Shown here piece after piece: positions 35,551 through 47,900 of a DNA stretch of 64,000 nt; the stretch's first letter is position 1, and the number at the start of each line of letters is the position of its first letter. The DNA comes from Numida meleagris (Eukaryota; Chordata; Aves; Galliformes; Numididae): the NCBI RefSeq assembly GCF_002078875.1, contig NC_034409.1, positions 108,494,898-108,558,897 of the forward strand, given 5' to 3'. The translations under genes and the position numbers were made by a program. The notes under the pieces were generated by a model. The model was not told the origin of the DNA. It did not search any database and saw only the letters and a program-made list of their open reading frames with translations.

Positions 35551-37880
35551 GCCTGGTGGGTTCTCCATCAATGAGAGGACCTTGTCCTACAAACAGAAAT
35601 CAAACCTCTGTAATTGCTGTGTCACTGATAAAACATGAATTCTCTATCAATCTGTACGAGCACTTTGACCCCTTGCCTTGGTGCATAGACTTCGAAGATT
35701 TCTCATCTCCAGCTCTTTTTATGTTTTTAACAGAAATACTGTAGGGAAGTTTATTTTGGGAGTACTTTTGATCTATCTCAAACAAGAATCTAGGCTTGGT
35801 AACTTAGAGCCAAATCTGCTATGAATGGTCTGGAGTGATTGTTATCTCTTAATCAAAATTATTTCAGGTTATGGTTTGGTTCTCATTTAAATTTAGAACA
35901 ACTTTCTTGAGGAATTAGTGTTACATTTTTTCAGCAAAGAGGAGAACAGAATTTCTGCTCCAAACAGCTTCCATTCCTGACAAAAGTGAAAAATTTAAGC
36001 AAAAGGACTGCAAATGAAAGAGTACTGCTGAGTAGCTCAACGGTACTGTTATTTCTTTCTTCTCCCAGTCAAATCATTGTTACAACTATTCTTTCTAAGT
36101 TAAGATTTCGTTGGGGGATGGAATAAAGTTTCTAGTTTTCACAGCAGGAAAATTTTTTAACAAGAAATTAGGGTAGGGCAGTGAAGGGGTCAGAAAAACT
36201 GTCTAACCACAAAGGGATTGTCCAGAAATTGGGCTGAGATAAGAATGTGAAGAAAGATGTTAGTTCATAGAAGAAACATGCAGCAGCCATTTAAATTTTA
36301 ATCCAACTTTTGGATGACAGATATGGACAGCACCTACAGCAGGGTATTACTCTTGGCGCAGTAATCAGCAGAAGTCATGGTCACCACCTCAAATCGCCAG
36401 AAAAAATGAAAATTTCTTGTTTGTACTCAAATTCTTTTTAAGGGGAAATATTTCACATGTAACAGGAGTTAAAGACTATGGATACATGGGAAGGAAAGAA
36501 TGCTTAAAAGCAAATTTAAAGTGGAAATGGAAAAGAGCAGATGTTTGGATTTGGGGATTGTACTTGAAGTTTTTAATACTTAGTTCCTGCAAAAGGGAGG
36601 TGTATGAGGGAAATTAACTGGGCTAGCAGACTGGTTAGCTTTGCTGCTGCTCTTCAGTCAATAGGTCACTCCCTTGGGTTAGAGGTTGTGCTTTGCCAGA
36701 CAGAGGGATTTTTAGCTGGTCTTTTAATGATAAGAAAATACTTCTCAGTTTCTGTGGTGCAATAGGTCATCAATCAAATAAGAAATAATTATATTCTCCA
36801 ATACTGCAAAATTGCTGCATTCTTTACTGTTCTTAGATTTCCAGTTTTTTAAGAAATTAACTAGGTCTTTTTAAAATATACTAAAAAAAATCTCTTTATT
36901 TTTTTTGGCAAGAGTTTTCATAGAAGTTAGCTTCTGAATTACATATGAGATACTGCATACTCGAAGTGTAGGTAGTTCAGATTCAATAACTGGAATGTAA
37001 ATTTTTTCCAGCTATCTCCATTCAGAGTCACCCTGGGATATTTTGAAGTATTACGGCCACAAAGCCTACTATGGAGGTACCTCTCTGATCTGTGTAGTTG
37101 TGTTTGCGTTGAGATCCTGAACAAGGAAATAACCTCTCAGCTTTAAACACTGCAAATGGTAGAGAAAAGCTGGTGTCAATAGCTTTTGAGATCTGTGAAT
37201 GAATCTATATAATTGTAATTAGTTAAATGAATGATTTGCAACTGAAAAATGCTACTTCCAGTTTCTGGAAATTTTATTGCTCCCTCATAGGATAGGAAGA
37301 TACTCTGCTTCTTTTTAAAGAGAAAAATAAATGTTTTTTTTCTTCTGAAGCATCCTCACTCCTCAAGAAGTAGTTATCACAAGATAAAGTACCTAAGCAC
37401 CAAGCAAAATGGCTGTTCTCACTTTACCTTTTACCCTCAGCAGAAACGAAGTCTTCGCTAGCTACTGGCATTTTGTAGAAATTATGCCTGCTCAGTTATT
37501 TATTTTTGCTGCAACTTTTCATCCTGATTTGTGCAGAAAGAAGGCTGATGCAATCGTGCTGTGTGTGCTTGTATCTCAGTCACTTCCACACCCCTGATAC
37601 CTTTTGAACCTGTTGACAAATTTCAACCAATTGATCTCTCAAAGAAAACTGAGTTCCTACAAGGTTTGTGAAAATAGCCTGCCAGAGAGCCTTGTCACAG
37701 AGGGGCAGGCTGCAGCACAAACAGGCTCCATTTCAGACAGCAGAGAATCCACTTGTGAGAAAGTGTTTATCAATAAATGCCTCCACAAGAAGGGTCTCAA
37801 GGAGAGCTCATTCTTTCTTTGATCTGCAGTCAATCAAGTCCAAGGCACAGGTCGTTTGGGAACCAGGCATCATAGTGCTG
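35551..37880. other. AT-rich non-repetitive sequence
   Basis: No gene or repeat is recognised. Short frames only, such as 36417-36617 plus, 37409-37597 plus and 37604-37822 plus, without domains. Confidence 0.5.
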
Positions 37881-37901
37881 ATCCCCACACCATGTGGGGA
37901 T
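37881..37901. repeat. Perfect 9-bp hairpin with 3-nt loop
   Basis: ATCCCCACA (37881-37889) and TGTGGGGAT (37893-37901) are exact reverse complements around CCA. It is a compact GC-rich stem. Confidence 0.8.
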
Positions 37902-37973
37902 ACTGCTTTCCAGCAATCATTTACCACCTTCACTACAGTTAAAATAAATGTTTCTTAAAGCCACTTACATTTC

Positions 37974-38020
37974 AATTTCCTTTCTTTTTCTTCATCATCT
38001 TCTTTTTCTTCTTCTTTCTT
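37974..38020. repeat. Pyrimidine-rich (TTC)n-like tract
   Basis: A run of mainly TTC and TTTC units with a few A interruptions ends exactly where the short CR1 fragment begins. Confidence 0.85.
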
Positions 38021-38024
38021 GTGT

Positions 38025-38105
38025 AACCTACTGTAGGGAACCTGCTTTAGCTGGGGGTTGGACTTGATGATCCCCAGAGGTCCCTTCCAACCCCTGCAAT
38101 TCTGT

Positions 38106-38110
<5 letters not shown>
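38025..38110 (+). mobile_element. CR1 LINE 3'-end fragment inside pyrimidine tracts
   Basis: The segment reads AACCTACTGTAGGGAACCTG, TTGGACTTGATGATCCCCAG, AGGTCCCTTCCAACCCCTGC and AATTCTGTGATC, a standard CR1 3' terminus of the subtype that is inverted at 42945. Its 5' side abuts a TTC-rich tract and its 3' side abuts a T27 run. Only the last 86 bp of the element are present. Confidence 0.92.

Positions 38111-38137
<27 letters not shown>
38111..38137. repeat. T27 homopolymer
   Basis: Twenty-seven consecutive T directly follow the CR1 3' end on the plus strand. A plus-strand CR1 does not end in poly-T, so this belongs to the target site or grew after insertion. Confidence 0.92.
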
Positions 38138-38139
<2 letters not shown>

Positions 38140-41100
38140 GGACCAACAGCTGCCCAATAGCCTCTCTCTTAAGACCAAGGCTTTATGTTGTCCATCACCT
38201 GAGAAGTCAACTCTTGTCCTTTATCACTGTCACTTTTCTCCGTGGATTCTCTGAGTTTGAAGTTACAGAATTGCTGAAACAGATAACAACATACAGAAGC
38301 CTGAAAAGTGGCTAGGACAGACCTCTGGGGACAAAGTTTATCTGTTGGAGCATTTCCTGTGTGTACTTTGAAACCTCTCAATTTAACTTGATCAAAGCAT
38401 GAGCCGACATGTTTCAGCTCCCTACAGAACAAGCAAATTTACTGCTTATCATTGTTGCCACCTCAGCCCTTAATTTACTTTACCTAGTAAGCCAGTACAT
38501 GTTAAATGAACAACCTAGTCATTGGAAATGTTAAGTCCAGGCCTTAGAATTAGGCTATAGTTCATCTGACACTAAAAGATGTGACGTATCACAGACCCTT
38601 TCCTTCCCCACTGTTCCTATATAAAAGAAGGTTTAAGCTGTTATTACCCAGCGTGGAAAACAGTGGCCTCTTTGGGACCACCACCAGCACCTGTAGGGGT
38701 GTTTTTTTTTTGTTTTGTTTTGAATATCTTGGACTTCCTCTTTTCTTTTTCATTAATTCCCATAGGACATATGTGGACTGAGAAAATAAATGGTAGTGTT
38801 TCCAAAATGTGTTTGTTAACTCACATTAGCACATTTCAAAGCAGAGTTTATCACATATGGATTAACAGAACATTTTAAATACCACTTTTTGTCAACAAGA
38901 GTAACAAATTCTTTTTTTTTAGTGTTCTGATAGTTGGGACTTCTTTCATTTAAAAAATGTTTATTTAAGTTAATAATAGTAAAGACTGTTGTGAAGTGTT
39001 TCATGGAGGGAAGACAGTAAGGTACAGAGGCAGCCTTTCTTTTTTTAAATGAAAATAAAATAGTGAGTTTTTAGTCTGTGTCTAAAATATTGTGATTTTT
39101 TTCCCACTAACTTAAAGCTACTGGCCCATCTTTTGCAGCTCACCATGCAGTAGGTGTCATTTGTTCCCAGTTCTTGAATGCTTTCCCTTGTGTGAATGAA
39201 CCTGAACAAGGAAACTGCTACAGTCTTTCTAAGTTGTGTGTTTCTGGGCCTGTAATGCAAACATTGAAATATCCAACCTACCTCCCCAACCAGAACACCA
39301 CTAAAAGGGATCTTTGCTTGATAAAAGTAGGTACAGATATAAACTATTCTTCTTCGCTCCAACCTGTGATTGCCTTTGCCAAATGGCAGTTTATTTCCTT
39401 CTTTCAAATGAAAACAACGTCTTCAAATATACTGCCAGTGCAGGTAATGATTATAATCAGTTTTTGTTCTACTTCTGTGTCATCCCTCGCTGACGATGCA
39501 AAATGCTTAAGCAGTGCAAGTTATAATGGAAAGCTTCAAAATATTGCAGTGACACATCTTTTCTTAGAATTAATGGAATATACATGACTCTTTCCTGCAC
39601 AGCTTAGTAAATAGCAACTAGGGACTTTAGAGCATCTATGCAAGAAATGACAGGACAGCCAGTCACTTATGGCAGTGTCTGCTGTCTCAGATCAACCTCC
39701 ACATGCGATTCTACTAATGAATACATCATGCCTTTCCCCATAAAAACCACAGTCTAAGGATAGTTGAGTCTGAGATTTTGTGAAACTTGCAGGTGATATT
39801 TTGGTTTTGCTGGCTTGCAAGGATAGTTCAAATCCACAAAATTCCCTTATGATTTGGACTTATATTGGTTACTTTCTTCCTCTGATGTTACTATTTTAAA
39901 CAAGTTAGGTGACTTACTTTTCTACTTAAATGAATCCTGTGACAGAAATAGAAAAATCCTTCCCTGAAAGATGAGCTAACACAGATGAATGTTCTGCATT
40001 TTTGTATTAGTCGTAATAACACTAATTATTTAGATAACCCCAAACTTACCATTTGGCCACTCTGGTTATAAACTTGCAAGAGGAAACCTTAGTCTAACTG
40101 ATTCTGTCATTTTCAAGATCAAAGGTAGACAATGTTGCTAGGTGGAAAATGTTCCCATGCTGTTCTAGGTAGAAGCAGAACTCTAGAAGTATTTGCCACT
40201 TAGAGAAAAGAGCAAGTTTGTTCTGGACTGGGTAGTACCCTACTGTTTGGATGGGGACTGTGGGAGAAACAGGTTTAAGCTCTTCTTTTTCTTGAACTGG
40301 GTTTCTCACATGCCAAGAGGGATACCCCTGGCACCAGTCTGTCAGCTGCTCTGTGATGGATCTCCTTAAATATCTTCAGCCATGTAAGTTGTTTGTGCTT
40401 CCCTAGCAGATGTTGTCTGTATGGCTGTGGGTTTCAGCACTCCTTGAAGATGTTGGAGACTCAGATGCATATTTCTAATCCCAGTCTTCTTTATTTATAA
40501 AAAGTGGGAACTACTCCAGTGGGTGGGTTTGGAGAAGATGCCTTCTCCTTCCCATGAAACAGTGCTGACTGGGAACACAGAAATTCCTGACTGCTAAAGG
40601 GGTTGCAGCTAGGATCTGAGCTCTCCATGCTTCTCATACCTCCTCCATTGGCTTGCTATCACTGATACTTTTCTATCCAGTTTTTTTTTTTTTTTTTTTT
40701 TTGAATGGGTAGGAAAAAAAGGGAGAGAAAATAGAGAAGAGGAAAAAAAAAATCTAGATATTTCTGTTACATTTCCACCTGTTTTTCTCTTCTAGGAATG
40801 GCAGCCTCATTGTGTGCGCTGTTGTTCTTTTCCTCTACAAATAACCAATGTGTCAGATGTCTGTAACTTTCCAAGGATAAGTTATATTAAATTCAAACAA
40901 CAGTTTTAGTCTTCAAAAATTAATCTTTGCAAAGCATCTATATCAGGAACACTGCTGCCCATTAGTAGGAAATTATTGAGAAAAAGGAAGACAATTTGCT
41001 AACTTATGTAAGAAACTGTTGTACAATTAAGTGCAGATATAGGTCAGTAAAATAAGTTCTTTGATCTATTGCTACAAGGAATCAGTGTAAATATATTTCC

Positions 41101-42944
41101 TGATAAGAGTTGCTACTGCGTAATTGCATTTTACAAACTACGTAGTATGCTATTACTCAGGAAATGTGTTTACTGATATGCGTGTCTCCACTCAGCCTCA
41201 TGTTTGAAAGGTTTGCTTTTTTCTGGTATTTACAGTTCTTGTACACTTTTAAATAAGGCGATTAAACTCGTGAAGGGATGGAAGAGAGTACAAATAAGGA
41301 AAATTGATTCTAGAGCATACAAAACCACTGTTGAAGTAGAGATCAGTTGATTGTTTTTAAACAAATGTAGGCTAGAGGTATTTGAGATTAAACTGCAAGA
41401 CAAATATGAAGAAGGATTAATTTATACTGTCAACTCTGACTGTTTTGGGCCTCATTCTTTTACAAGAGATGAGAGTATGACTCCATCACAGCTGTAAAAT
41501 GGTTTCCTTTTTTTGGAGTTTTGTCCTCTTTTAGGGAAATGGAGCCTCTTTTGAGCTTGTACAGAAGCTCCTAACTGAATGCCAGTGGTACTGAATGCTC
41601 ACTAATTGCTCACAGAAATATAGACTTGGCCTGGGCTTTCTTCATATTGGAGGATGGAAATCAACATAATGTTGTTATAACTGAAACCATGCTTCCATAC
41701 TTACCAGAGATGCTTCCATAGTAATGAAGGGTATCCAGGCAATTCTTTTCAAATTTGAGTTTTAATCACTACCTAAGCACTACCTATTGGAAATAAACTG
41801 TTCAGTTAGGTTGGACTAAAGTTATTAAACATTGTCTTAGTATGAAAATATGTGTACTGATATACAGGTTTGAGCTAAGCCATTTCATCATGTTTTAACA
41901 TGGGGTACATGAAAATATTGTTGTATAGTTAAAAACAAGAGTGGGGAAAAATGGTTTTATTTGTAGTACTTTATTTTGAAGAGCACATTTTTGAAGTATT
42001 TAGAAATAGAAAACTGCTGCAGAATGGAAAAGGAGCCCTTGCAGAACAGGAGTGCATGTTTGCACTCTGGTTACATATGCTGTGGTTTTCCTAGTTGTGG
42101 GCTGCTGAAAGTCTCACTTTGCCAAGGATGGTATTCATAACAGAGTAAACAATTCCTTTAAGGCTGGAGTGGGACATCCACCATTCTCATGGTCTGTAGT
42201 AGGCAATAGAGAAAAAAACTTGAGGTCCTTCCTGAGAAAGAGGATGTGGTTCTGGGTTAGTGGCCAGAGTGGGAGGCAATTCCCGCATCCTGTGTTATCT
42301 TCAGGTTCTGAAGCCAAGCAAGTTGCTCAGCATGTCATGTTTTAGTAACACAAATATGATTTGCACAGCTCCCTTCTCTGCAGTGACTTCAGGATAGGCC
42401 TTCTTGGAGTAACTAAAGGAAAACTCTGGCTTTTTCTTATGGGAGGCAAAATATGCGGTCGTGCATGAGACAGCATGAAGTTCAATTTGCCTTTCTTTGG
42501 AAACACACAGAGAAAGAGATGCTGCAGTTACAGCTTCAGTTGTCCTTCAAACAGTCTAAAATCCAAAGGGCAGTGATGGGTGAATCTGAGTGACAGCATT
42601 TAGTGTACAAGAAGTATCTTTTAGTGACCTGAAAAAGCGGGCTGTGTTTTGTATGTAAGTCTGCAGTAGAAAAAAATGTTGATCAGGAATGTCAAGTACT
42701 TCCATCTTAATCTTTTCTAACTTATTCTTCTCTGACTTAAGTAGAGTACTTTAACTGGTTGGGAAGTTTTCCTCTGGTGATGGAAAACTTAACAGGAGGC
42801 AGCATAATCCAGGGTATGGTTATGCTTTGGGGTGAGATTTAGGTGTCCAGTATGCTTTTCCATGACTTTACTACTCCTTGCCTCTCTCCCTTCATTTCTC
42901 TGGCAAACCAGTCCCCCTGCTGTGTGTGTAAGATGGAAACAATA
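38138..42944. other. Non-repetitive sequence, no gene seen
   Basis: No gene or CR1 is recognised. A 137-codon plus-strand frame (39174-39587) overlaps a 120-codon minus-strand frame (39045-39407). Neither has a domain, and such overlap is typical of chance. A T22 run is noted separately. From about 40800 to 42100 the sequence is AT-rich with only small direct repeats, such as ATGCTTCCATA twice near 41690-41719. Confidence 0.5.
40681..40702. repeat. T22 homopolymer
   Basis: Twenty-two consecutive T, followed by an A/G-rich stretch to about 40751. No retroposed gene is recognised next to it. Confidence 0.9.
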
Positions 42945-43815
42945 GTCACAGAATTGCAGATGTTGGAAGGGACCTCTGCAGATCATCTAGTCCAACTCCC
43001 CTTCTAATGCAGGTTCCCTACAGTAGGTTACACAGGCAAGTGTCCAGGCAGGTTTTGAATTTTTCCAGAGAAGGAGACTCCACCACATCTCTGAGTGGCT
43101 TCTTCCAGTGCTCTGTAAACTTCACAGTACATTTTTTCTCATGTTAATATGAAACTTCCTGTGCTCCAGTTTGTGCCTATTGCCCCTTGACCTGCCACTG
43201 TGCACCACTGAAAAGAGCCTGATCCTATCTTCTTTACACCCTCCCCTTAGATATGTAAGTGTTGATGAGATCCCCTCTCAGTCTTCTGTTCTCCAGGTTG
43301 AACTGTCCCAGGTCTCTCAGCCTTTCCTCACAAGAGAAGTATACCAGGCCCTCTAATTATTTCTGCAGCCCTCTGATACAGAGTTCCCTGTTTTTCTTGA
43401 GATGAGGAGCCCAGAACTGGACATAATGCTTTAGATGTGGCCTCACCATGGCAGAGTAGAGGGAGAGGATCACCTCCCTCCACCTCCTGGCCACACTCTT
43501 TTTAATGCACCCTAGGATACCACTGGCCTTCTGGGCCACAAAGGCACACTGCTGGCTCATGGCCAACCTGTTGCCCACTAGGACCCCCATGCCCTCCTCT
43601 GCAGAGCTCTTTTGCAACAGGTCAGCCCCTAACCTGTACTGATACATTGATATATGCCTTCTTTCCACCCCAATTGTAAGACCCTACATTTACCCTTGTT
43701 GAACCTCATAGGATTTCCCTCTTCTTAACACTCCAGCCTGTTCAGGAATGGCAGCACAGCCTTCTGGTGTGTCAGCCACTCCTCCCAGCTCTGTATAACC
43801 AGCAAACTTACCTTT
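42945..43815 (-). mobile_element. CR1 LINE, 5'-truncated, about 0.87 kb, minus strand
   Basis: Read on the plus strand, the element shows the reversed CR1 end: GTCACAGAATTGCAGATGTT, GGACCTCTGCAGATCATCTA and AGGTTCCCTACAGTAGGTTA. It runs on through CCAGAGAAGGAGACTCCACC, GATGAGATCCCCTCTCAGTC and AACCTGTTGCCCACTAGGAC, and stops near GTATAACCAGCAAACTTACC. It includes the complete 3' part and part of ORF2. It is the longest CR1 copy here apart from any continuation beyond the right edge of the window. Confidence 0.95.
43357..43668 (-). pseudogene. CR1 ORF2 C-terminal remnant
   Basis: The 103-codon minus-strand frame contains YQYRLGADLLQKSSAEEGMGV, QQCAFVAQKASGILGCIKKS and MVRPHLKHYVQFWAP, the familiar region after the reverse transcriptase domain of CR1 ORF2. 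It breaks soon after ELCIRGLQK, and the catalytic part lies upstream and is absent. The ATG is an internal or chance codon. Confidence 0.9.
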
Positions 43816-45892
43816 CTTCCTAGTTCAATTTGGGAACTACTGGGGAAAAGCAGTTGGTGGGACAGTCTATGTTCCTGATGACAGTTCTGGTTACAGTCAG
43901 GCTCTGAAAAGCCAAAAGTGACTGCTTCTGTTGTCTTTGGTGTGGTTATAGCTCCCAGAGTGTGCAGAAAAAGACTTTCTCTCCTGCTGATGTTCAGAAG
44001 TGCATAGGATTGCCATTGCCATAGTTGTTAGGAGAATAGTTTTCAATCTTTTTTTCAGCATTTTTTTTTAACTTTTAAAATACCTTAGAATATTGAAAAG
44101 GATAGAGGGAAATAAACCTATAAAAGGGTGCACTAAGAATATATTTTAAGTAAATGCCAGGAAATGGCAATGTTCATGTTGCTCACAGAGTCTGAATTTG
44201 GATCACTTATGACAGTACAGTCTCTAATTACACAAATACCATTGTCAAAGTCATACAGTATAAAAGTATGAACTATTTAAAACCTTAGACAAAAATGTAA
44301 ATCCTGCCAATTATGTTACTCTTATGCTTATTTATTGACAGTGCAATCCACTTTATTTTTATTGTCTTGTGGGTACGATGCTCATTTTCTTTAAGAGTAA
44401 AAAGGATTTGCAAGTGAGTGCAAATGTTCCTGACTTAGGTGCTTTTCTGAACTGAGTAGACATTAGAAGATGTTGAAATGCTTTCCTGATTCAGCCCAAC
44501 AAATATTGCTAGTAGGGGCCATAGCTGGAATGCAGAGACACTTATTTGGACAGAATATGTCCCCTTACTATTAGAAAAGCAGGGCTTATCTTTTTCAGAT
44601 TTCTGAACATACGGGGTTTGAGTAGAAGTCTGGCCTGAACAGGAAGTTATTTCCTAATTCCTTTGTGAGATCTAAACTGAGCCATCTTATTTGGGGAAAA
44701 GAAGCTGTAAGAAAGTCTCCAGATACTACAAGGTATGACAACCGTCCCTGCTATTGATAAGATACCTTGAAAGTACAAAGCAGGAATTAGGCATCTACCA
44801 CAAACAGCTGCATTAGGTTTCTCCTCACTCTTACTAATCCTCTTTAGCAATATTACAGGGAGGAATTCTTCCTTCTGCATGAGTAGTGTTTCTAGTGGTT
44901 AAAGACACTGATGAAGTCTGAGACCTTTACATCTGGTTTCTTGCCTACTTCTAATGGACTGTATAGACTCAATCCCATTGTTTCAGTTCCCTGTATTTCA
45001 ATTTATTTATCTGTAAGACGACCTTTTATGCTATGTATCTCACACAGCTTTGTAAGTACATAGCTTTTGTGAAGACAACGGGGACTTTCTGGGAAAGAGC
45101 ATGGTGTAATCATGACACATTACAGTTGTTATCAGTTATCATTAAAATAATTGTGCTTTTGCATGTGAGAAAGAGAAGGAAAGATGCTCATTAGCAGCTT
45201 CCTTCCTCAGGCAGTGAGCTTCCACAGGCTTCTCTCTGATAAGCTTGTACACAGCTGCAGTCCCATAGTTGCCTGAGCTGATGTAACAGCTGCTGCTGTG
45301 GTACAGTCCACCTATCTACCTTTTTCCAGCAGTTGCACTCCATCCTCTACATTGTCTCAGATGTTCTCTGTTCCTTTGCAGAACCTTTGGAGAAAACTAC
45401 CACTTTGGAAGAAAACTACTTGTTACTTTCCTCACCCTCTCGCTCCCCCATGTAGGGAGGGCAGGACAGCAGAGATGGCCAGCAGTCATACTGCAGACTT
45501 TCTCAACTAACTAGAGTTTTCTGGTGCAGTGATGGCTGCTGATGATACTGCCTGGCTTGCCATACAGCCCGCAAACATCATTGTCAACCCAAATGATGGG
45601 GCAGTGCATGACTGAAGAGGAGTCATAGGGAAAGGAAGGAAGTGAGGATACTATAGAAAGGGACTATGGACTACGATCAAGAACAAGATCAAGAAAGATA
45701 AATGGGAGTCATTATGAAGACAGTGTTGGTTCATGGCTCAGCTGCTTTCAAAAAGTTGACCAGACTGGGATTATTAGGAGAATTCTATAGAAATGTCTGA
45801 AAGTACTACTTTACTGCAGTAGAAAGTAAAGTTTGCTGACCTCTTAGTACCTGCATGAAATTCTGGTGCCTCCTCTGTGCTTCAGAAGGAAT
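43816..45892. other. AT-rich non-repetitive sequence
   Basis: No gene or repeat is recognised. Short frames at 44647-44880 minus and 45298-45510 plus have no domain. Confidence 0.5.
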
Positions 45893-46315
45893 GAAATAGA
45901 ACTTAAAAAGGATTCAGAGAAGGGTGGCAGGGATGAACAAAGGTATGGAACATCTCCCCCACAGATAGATCTTATAGTTCTCTGCAAACACCTGAAAGGA
46001 GATTGTGGAGAGGTGGGAGTTGGCCTCTTCTTCCACATAACTAGTGATAGGACTACAGGGAATGGACTCAAGTTGAGCCAGGAGTGCTTCAGGTTGTATA
46101 TTAGGGAAAAATTTCTTCTTCAGAAGAGTGGTGAGGCGCTGGAATGGGCTGCCCAGGGAGGTGGTTGAATCACCATCCCTGGAGGTGTTCAAGAAATGTT
46201 TAGATGTGATAGTAAGGAACATGGTTTAGTGGGGAAATACTGGTGGTAGGTGGACGGTTGGACTGGATGATCTTGGAGGTCTTTTCCAACTTTAATGGTT
46301 CTATCATTCTATGAT
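45893..46315 (+). mobile_element. CR1 LINE, 5'-truncated with internal loss
   Basis: This copy begins about AAGGATTCAGAGAAGGGTGG and continues with ACACCTGAAAGGAGATTGTG, GAGGTGGGAGTTGGCCTCTT, AGGCGCTGGAATGGGCTGCC and CACCATCCCTGGAGGTGTTC. The tail is TTGGACTGGATGATCTTGGA, TCTTTTCCAACTTTAATGGT and ATCATTCTATGAT. The ORF2 segment normally reading [13 protein letters not shown] is missing between about 45950 and 45975, so this copy has an internal deletion. The frame 45866-46168 plus covers the sense remnant, and 45914-46222 minus is an antisense shadow. Confidence 0.93.
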
Positions 46316-46502
46316 ATGGGCTAAATAAAATAATTCTCTTGAATCTGAGAAAGAGAGACCTGGCAAGGGCAGAGGGGAGGTGCTGGTTTGCAGTGCTTAA
46401 TGGGATCATGAATGGCACAGTGATTGGATAAGATGAAAGAGAAAAGAAAGAAGTGTTTCAGTATTTTGTGCTACAGAAGATGGTGGGCACCCTGAGAAGT
46501 TA

Positions 46503-46661
46503 TAGAAACACAAAATAATTTAGATGGAAAGGTACTTCTGGAGGTAATCCTACTCTCTCTAGAGGTGTGGCCACCTTAGATCAGGACTTTGCCTTGGCCA
46601 GTTTTGAATATTTCCAAGGATGCAGATCCTACAGACTCTCTGGCAACCTGTTCCAATGTTA
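46503..46661 (-). mobile_element. Old CR1 3' fragment, minus strand
   Basis: On the plus strand the order AATTTAGATGGAAAGGTACT, TCTGGAGGTAATCCTACTCT, GGCCAGTTTTGAATATTTCC and TCTGGCAACCTGTTCCAATG follows a reversed CR1 3' end with many substitutions. It is clearly more diverged than the plus-strand copy only about 190 bp away, and so older. Confidence 0.75.
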
Positions 46662-47220
46662 TTAGATAGAATATTTGAAACAAAATAAGAAAGTATTTTA
46701 CTGTACGACCATTACATATGATGAACTAATTATCTAGAAATGACCATTAAATATGATTAACTCATTACTTAGAATGCTATGCAGTGAAAAGTCCGAATTG
46801 CTTCAGAAAATGATCAAAATCCTAGAAGAAAAGCTCTTGCAGAGCTGTTAGCATTATGGGCAGAACAGCTGGCTTGAGAATACTGTAAGCACCAGATTGT
46901 GGGAAGGTGGGAACATGATGTGAGGAGAGTCACTGTGGTTTAGTTGTTCTCTTCTGTCCCCAACCAGTGCTGACTGCTGTCAGAGGTGAACTAATGGCTT
47001 TGATGGGTCTCTGGTCCACCCAGCTTGATGGTCTTTGCTCTGACCAGTGGGTACCTAAACCTGGCAGCACCCTAAATAGGGTGAAAAAGCATTAGAGATC
47101 ATAATGCTGCCTTAAGTTACACAGAAGGACAGCTTCTCAGGCAGGTTCAGACCTATTTCCATCATGCATTAAAAGTTGGTTTCATAACATGTATTTTTCT
47201 GTCAAACTTTGTGAATAAAA
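46662..47220. other. Non-repetitive sequence with a local duplication
   Basis: No gene is recognised. The diverged 35-bp tandem duplication noted separately is the only structure. Confidence 0.5.
46707..46776. repeat. Diverged 35-bp tandem duplication
   Basis: Units 46707-46741 and 46742-46776 both start GACCATTA and share the order ATATGAT, AACT, ATTA and TAGAA. About 28 of 35 positions match by eye. It is an old duplication compared with those at 13424 and 61735. Confidence 0.8.
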
Positions 47221-47900
47221 CAGTGCAGGAAGACGTCGTGACTAACACAAAGCTTTTTATTCAGGCAGCAGATGAAGTGGGTTAGTTTTAGAAAGGAGTA
47301 GGAGTTAGAAGAACATTCCGCTTAAGTAGACAGACCAACCTCAGTTAAACTGAAGGGAAAAGCAGTGACATTGGGTCTTGCAAATCTGATGTGAAAGGTG
47401 AGGAATACAATACTGGATTTATTATTCAGGTTATACATTATCCCAGAACACCACAGTTTTATAGTGGTGACATCTGACCACTTGCTATCGAGAGATAACT
47501 TGAAAGTGCCGCATGATAGAAAAGCTGTTCCTTTCTCATTGCAGTTATTTTTATTGACGAGCTTCCCGACACTGTGAAAGAGTCCATTGGTACACAGTGG
47601 TAAAATACCATACGCAGAGTAAGATTGAAGGTATGAACAATAAAGCAAACGAATACCCTGCTGCTCTTCTGCACACGTAGCTGTTTATTCGGCCTTCAAA
47701 AATAAGTAAATAACTTGCACAGATATTTGGATTCAAAGATAAAATGATCCCATAATGCAGGGAGCTCTCGCAATTTTTGGATAGGAGGTGCCATATCATG
47801 TGGGAGAGGTGGATGTGGGGGGCGCGTCTTCCTACAGCGTGTCATCTGCAATGTAACCCCCTCATGCTCACGTCAGACCCCTCCTTTCCCACTCACGAGC
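47221..47900. other. CpG-dense block of unknown nature
   Basis: I count 17 CpG dinucleotides in 680 bp, against about two in the preceding 900 bp. On the minus strand it has two AATAAA motifs (about 47688 and 47260) and three overlapping open frames (47322-47648, 47459-47674, 47551-47799) in different phases. None matches a known protein. CpG retention suggests a younger insertion such as a solitary LTR, or an unmethylated functional element. I could not find convincing LTR ends or a target-site duplication. Confidence 0.35.

Noticed and set aside
39045..39587. Overlapping 120- and 137-codon frames on opposite strands
   Set aside because: No domain, no splice context and mutual overlap make chance the best explanation.
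40681..40702. T22 run as the tail of a minus-strand retroposed gene
   Set aside because: Downstream sequence on the plus strand does not resemble a reversed mRNA 3' end.
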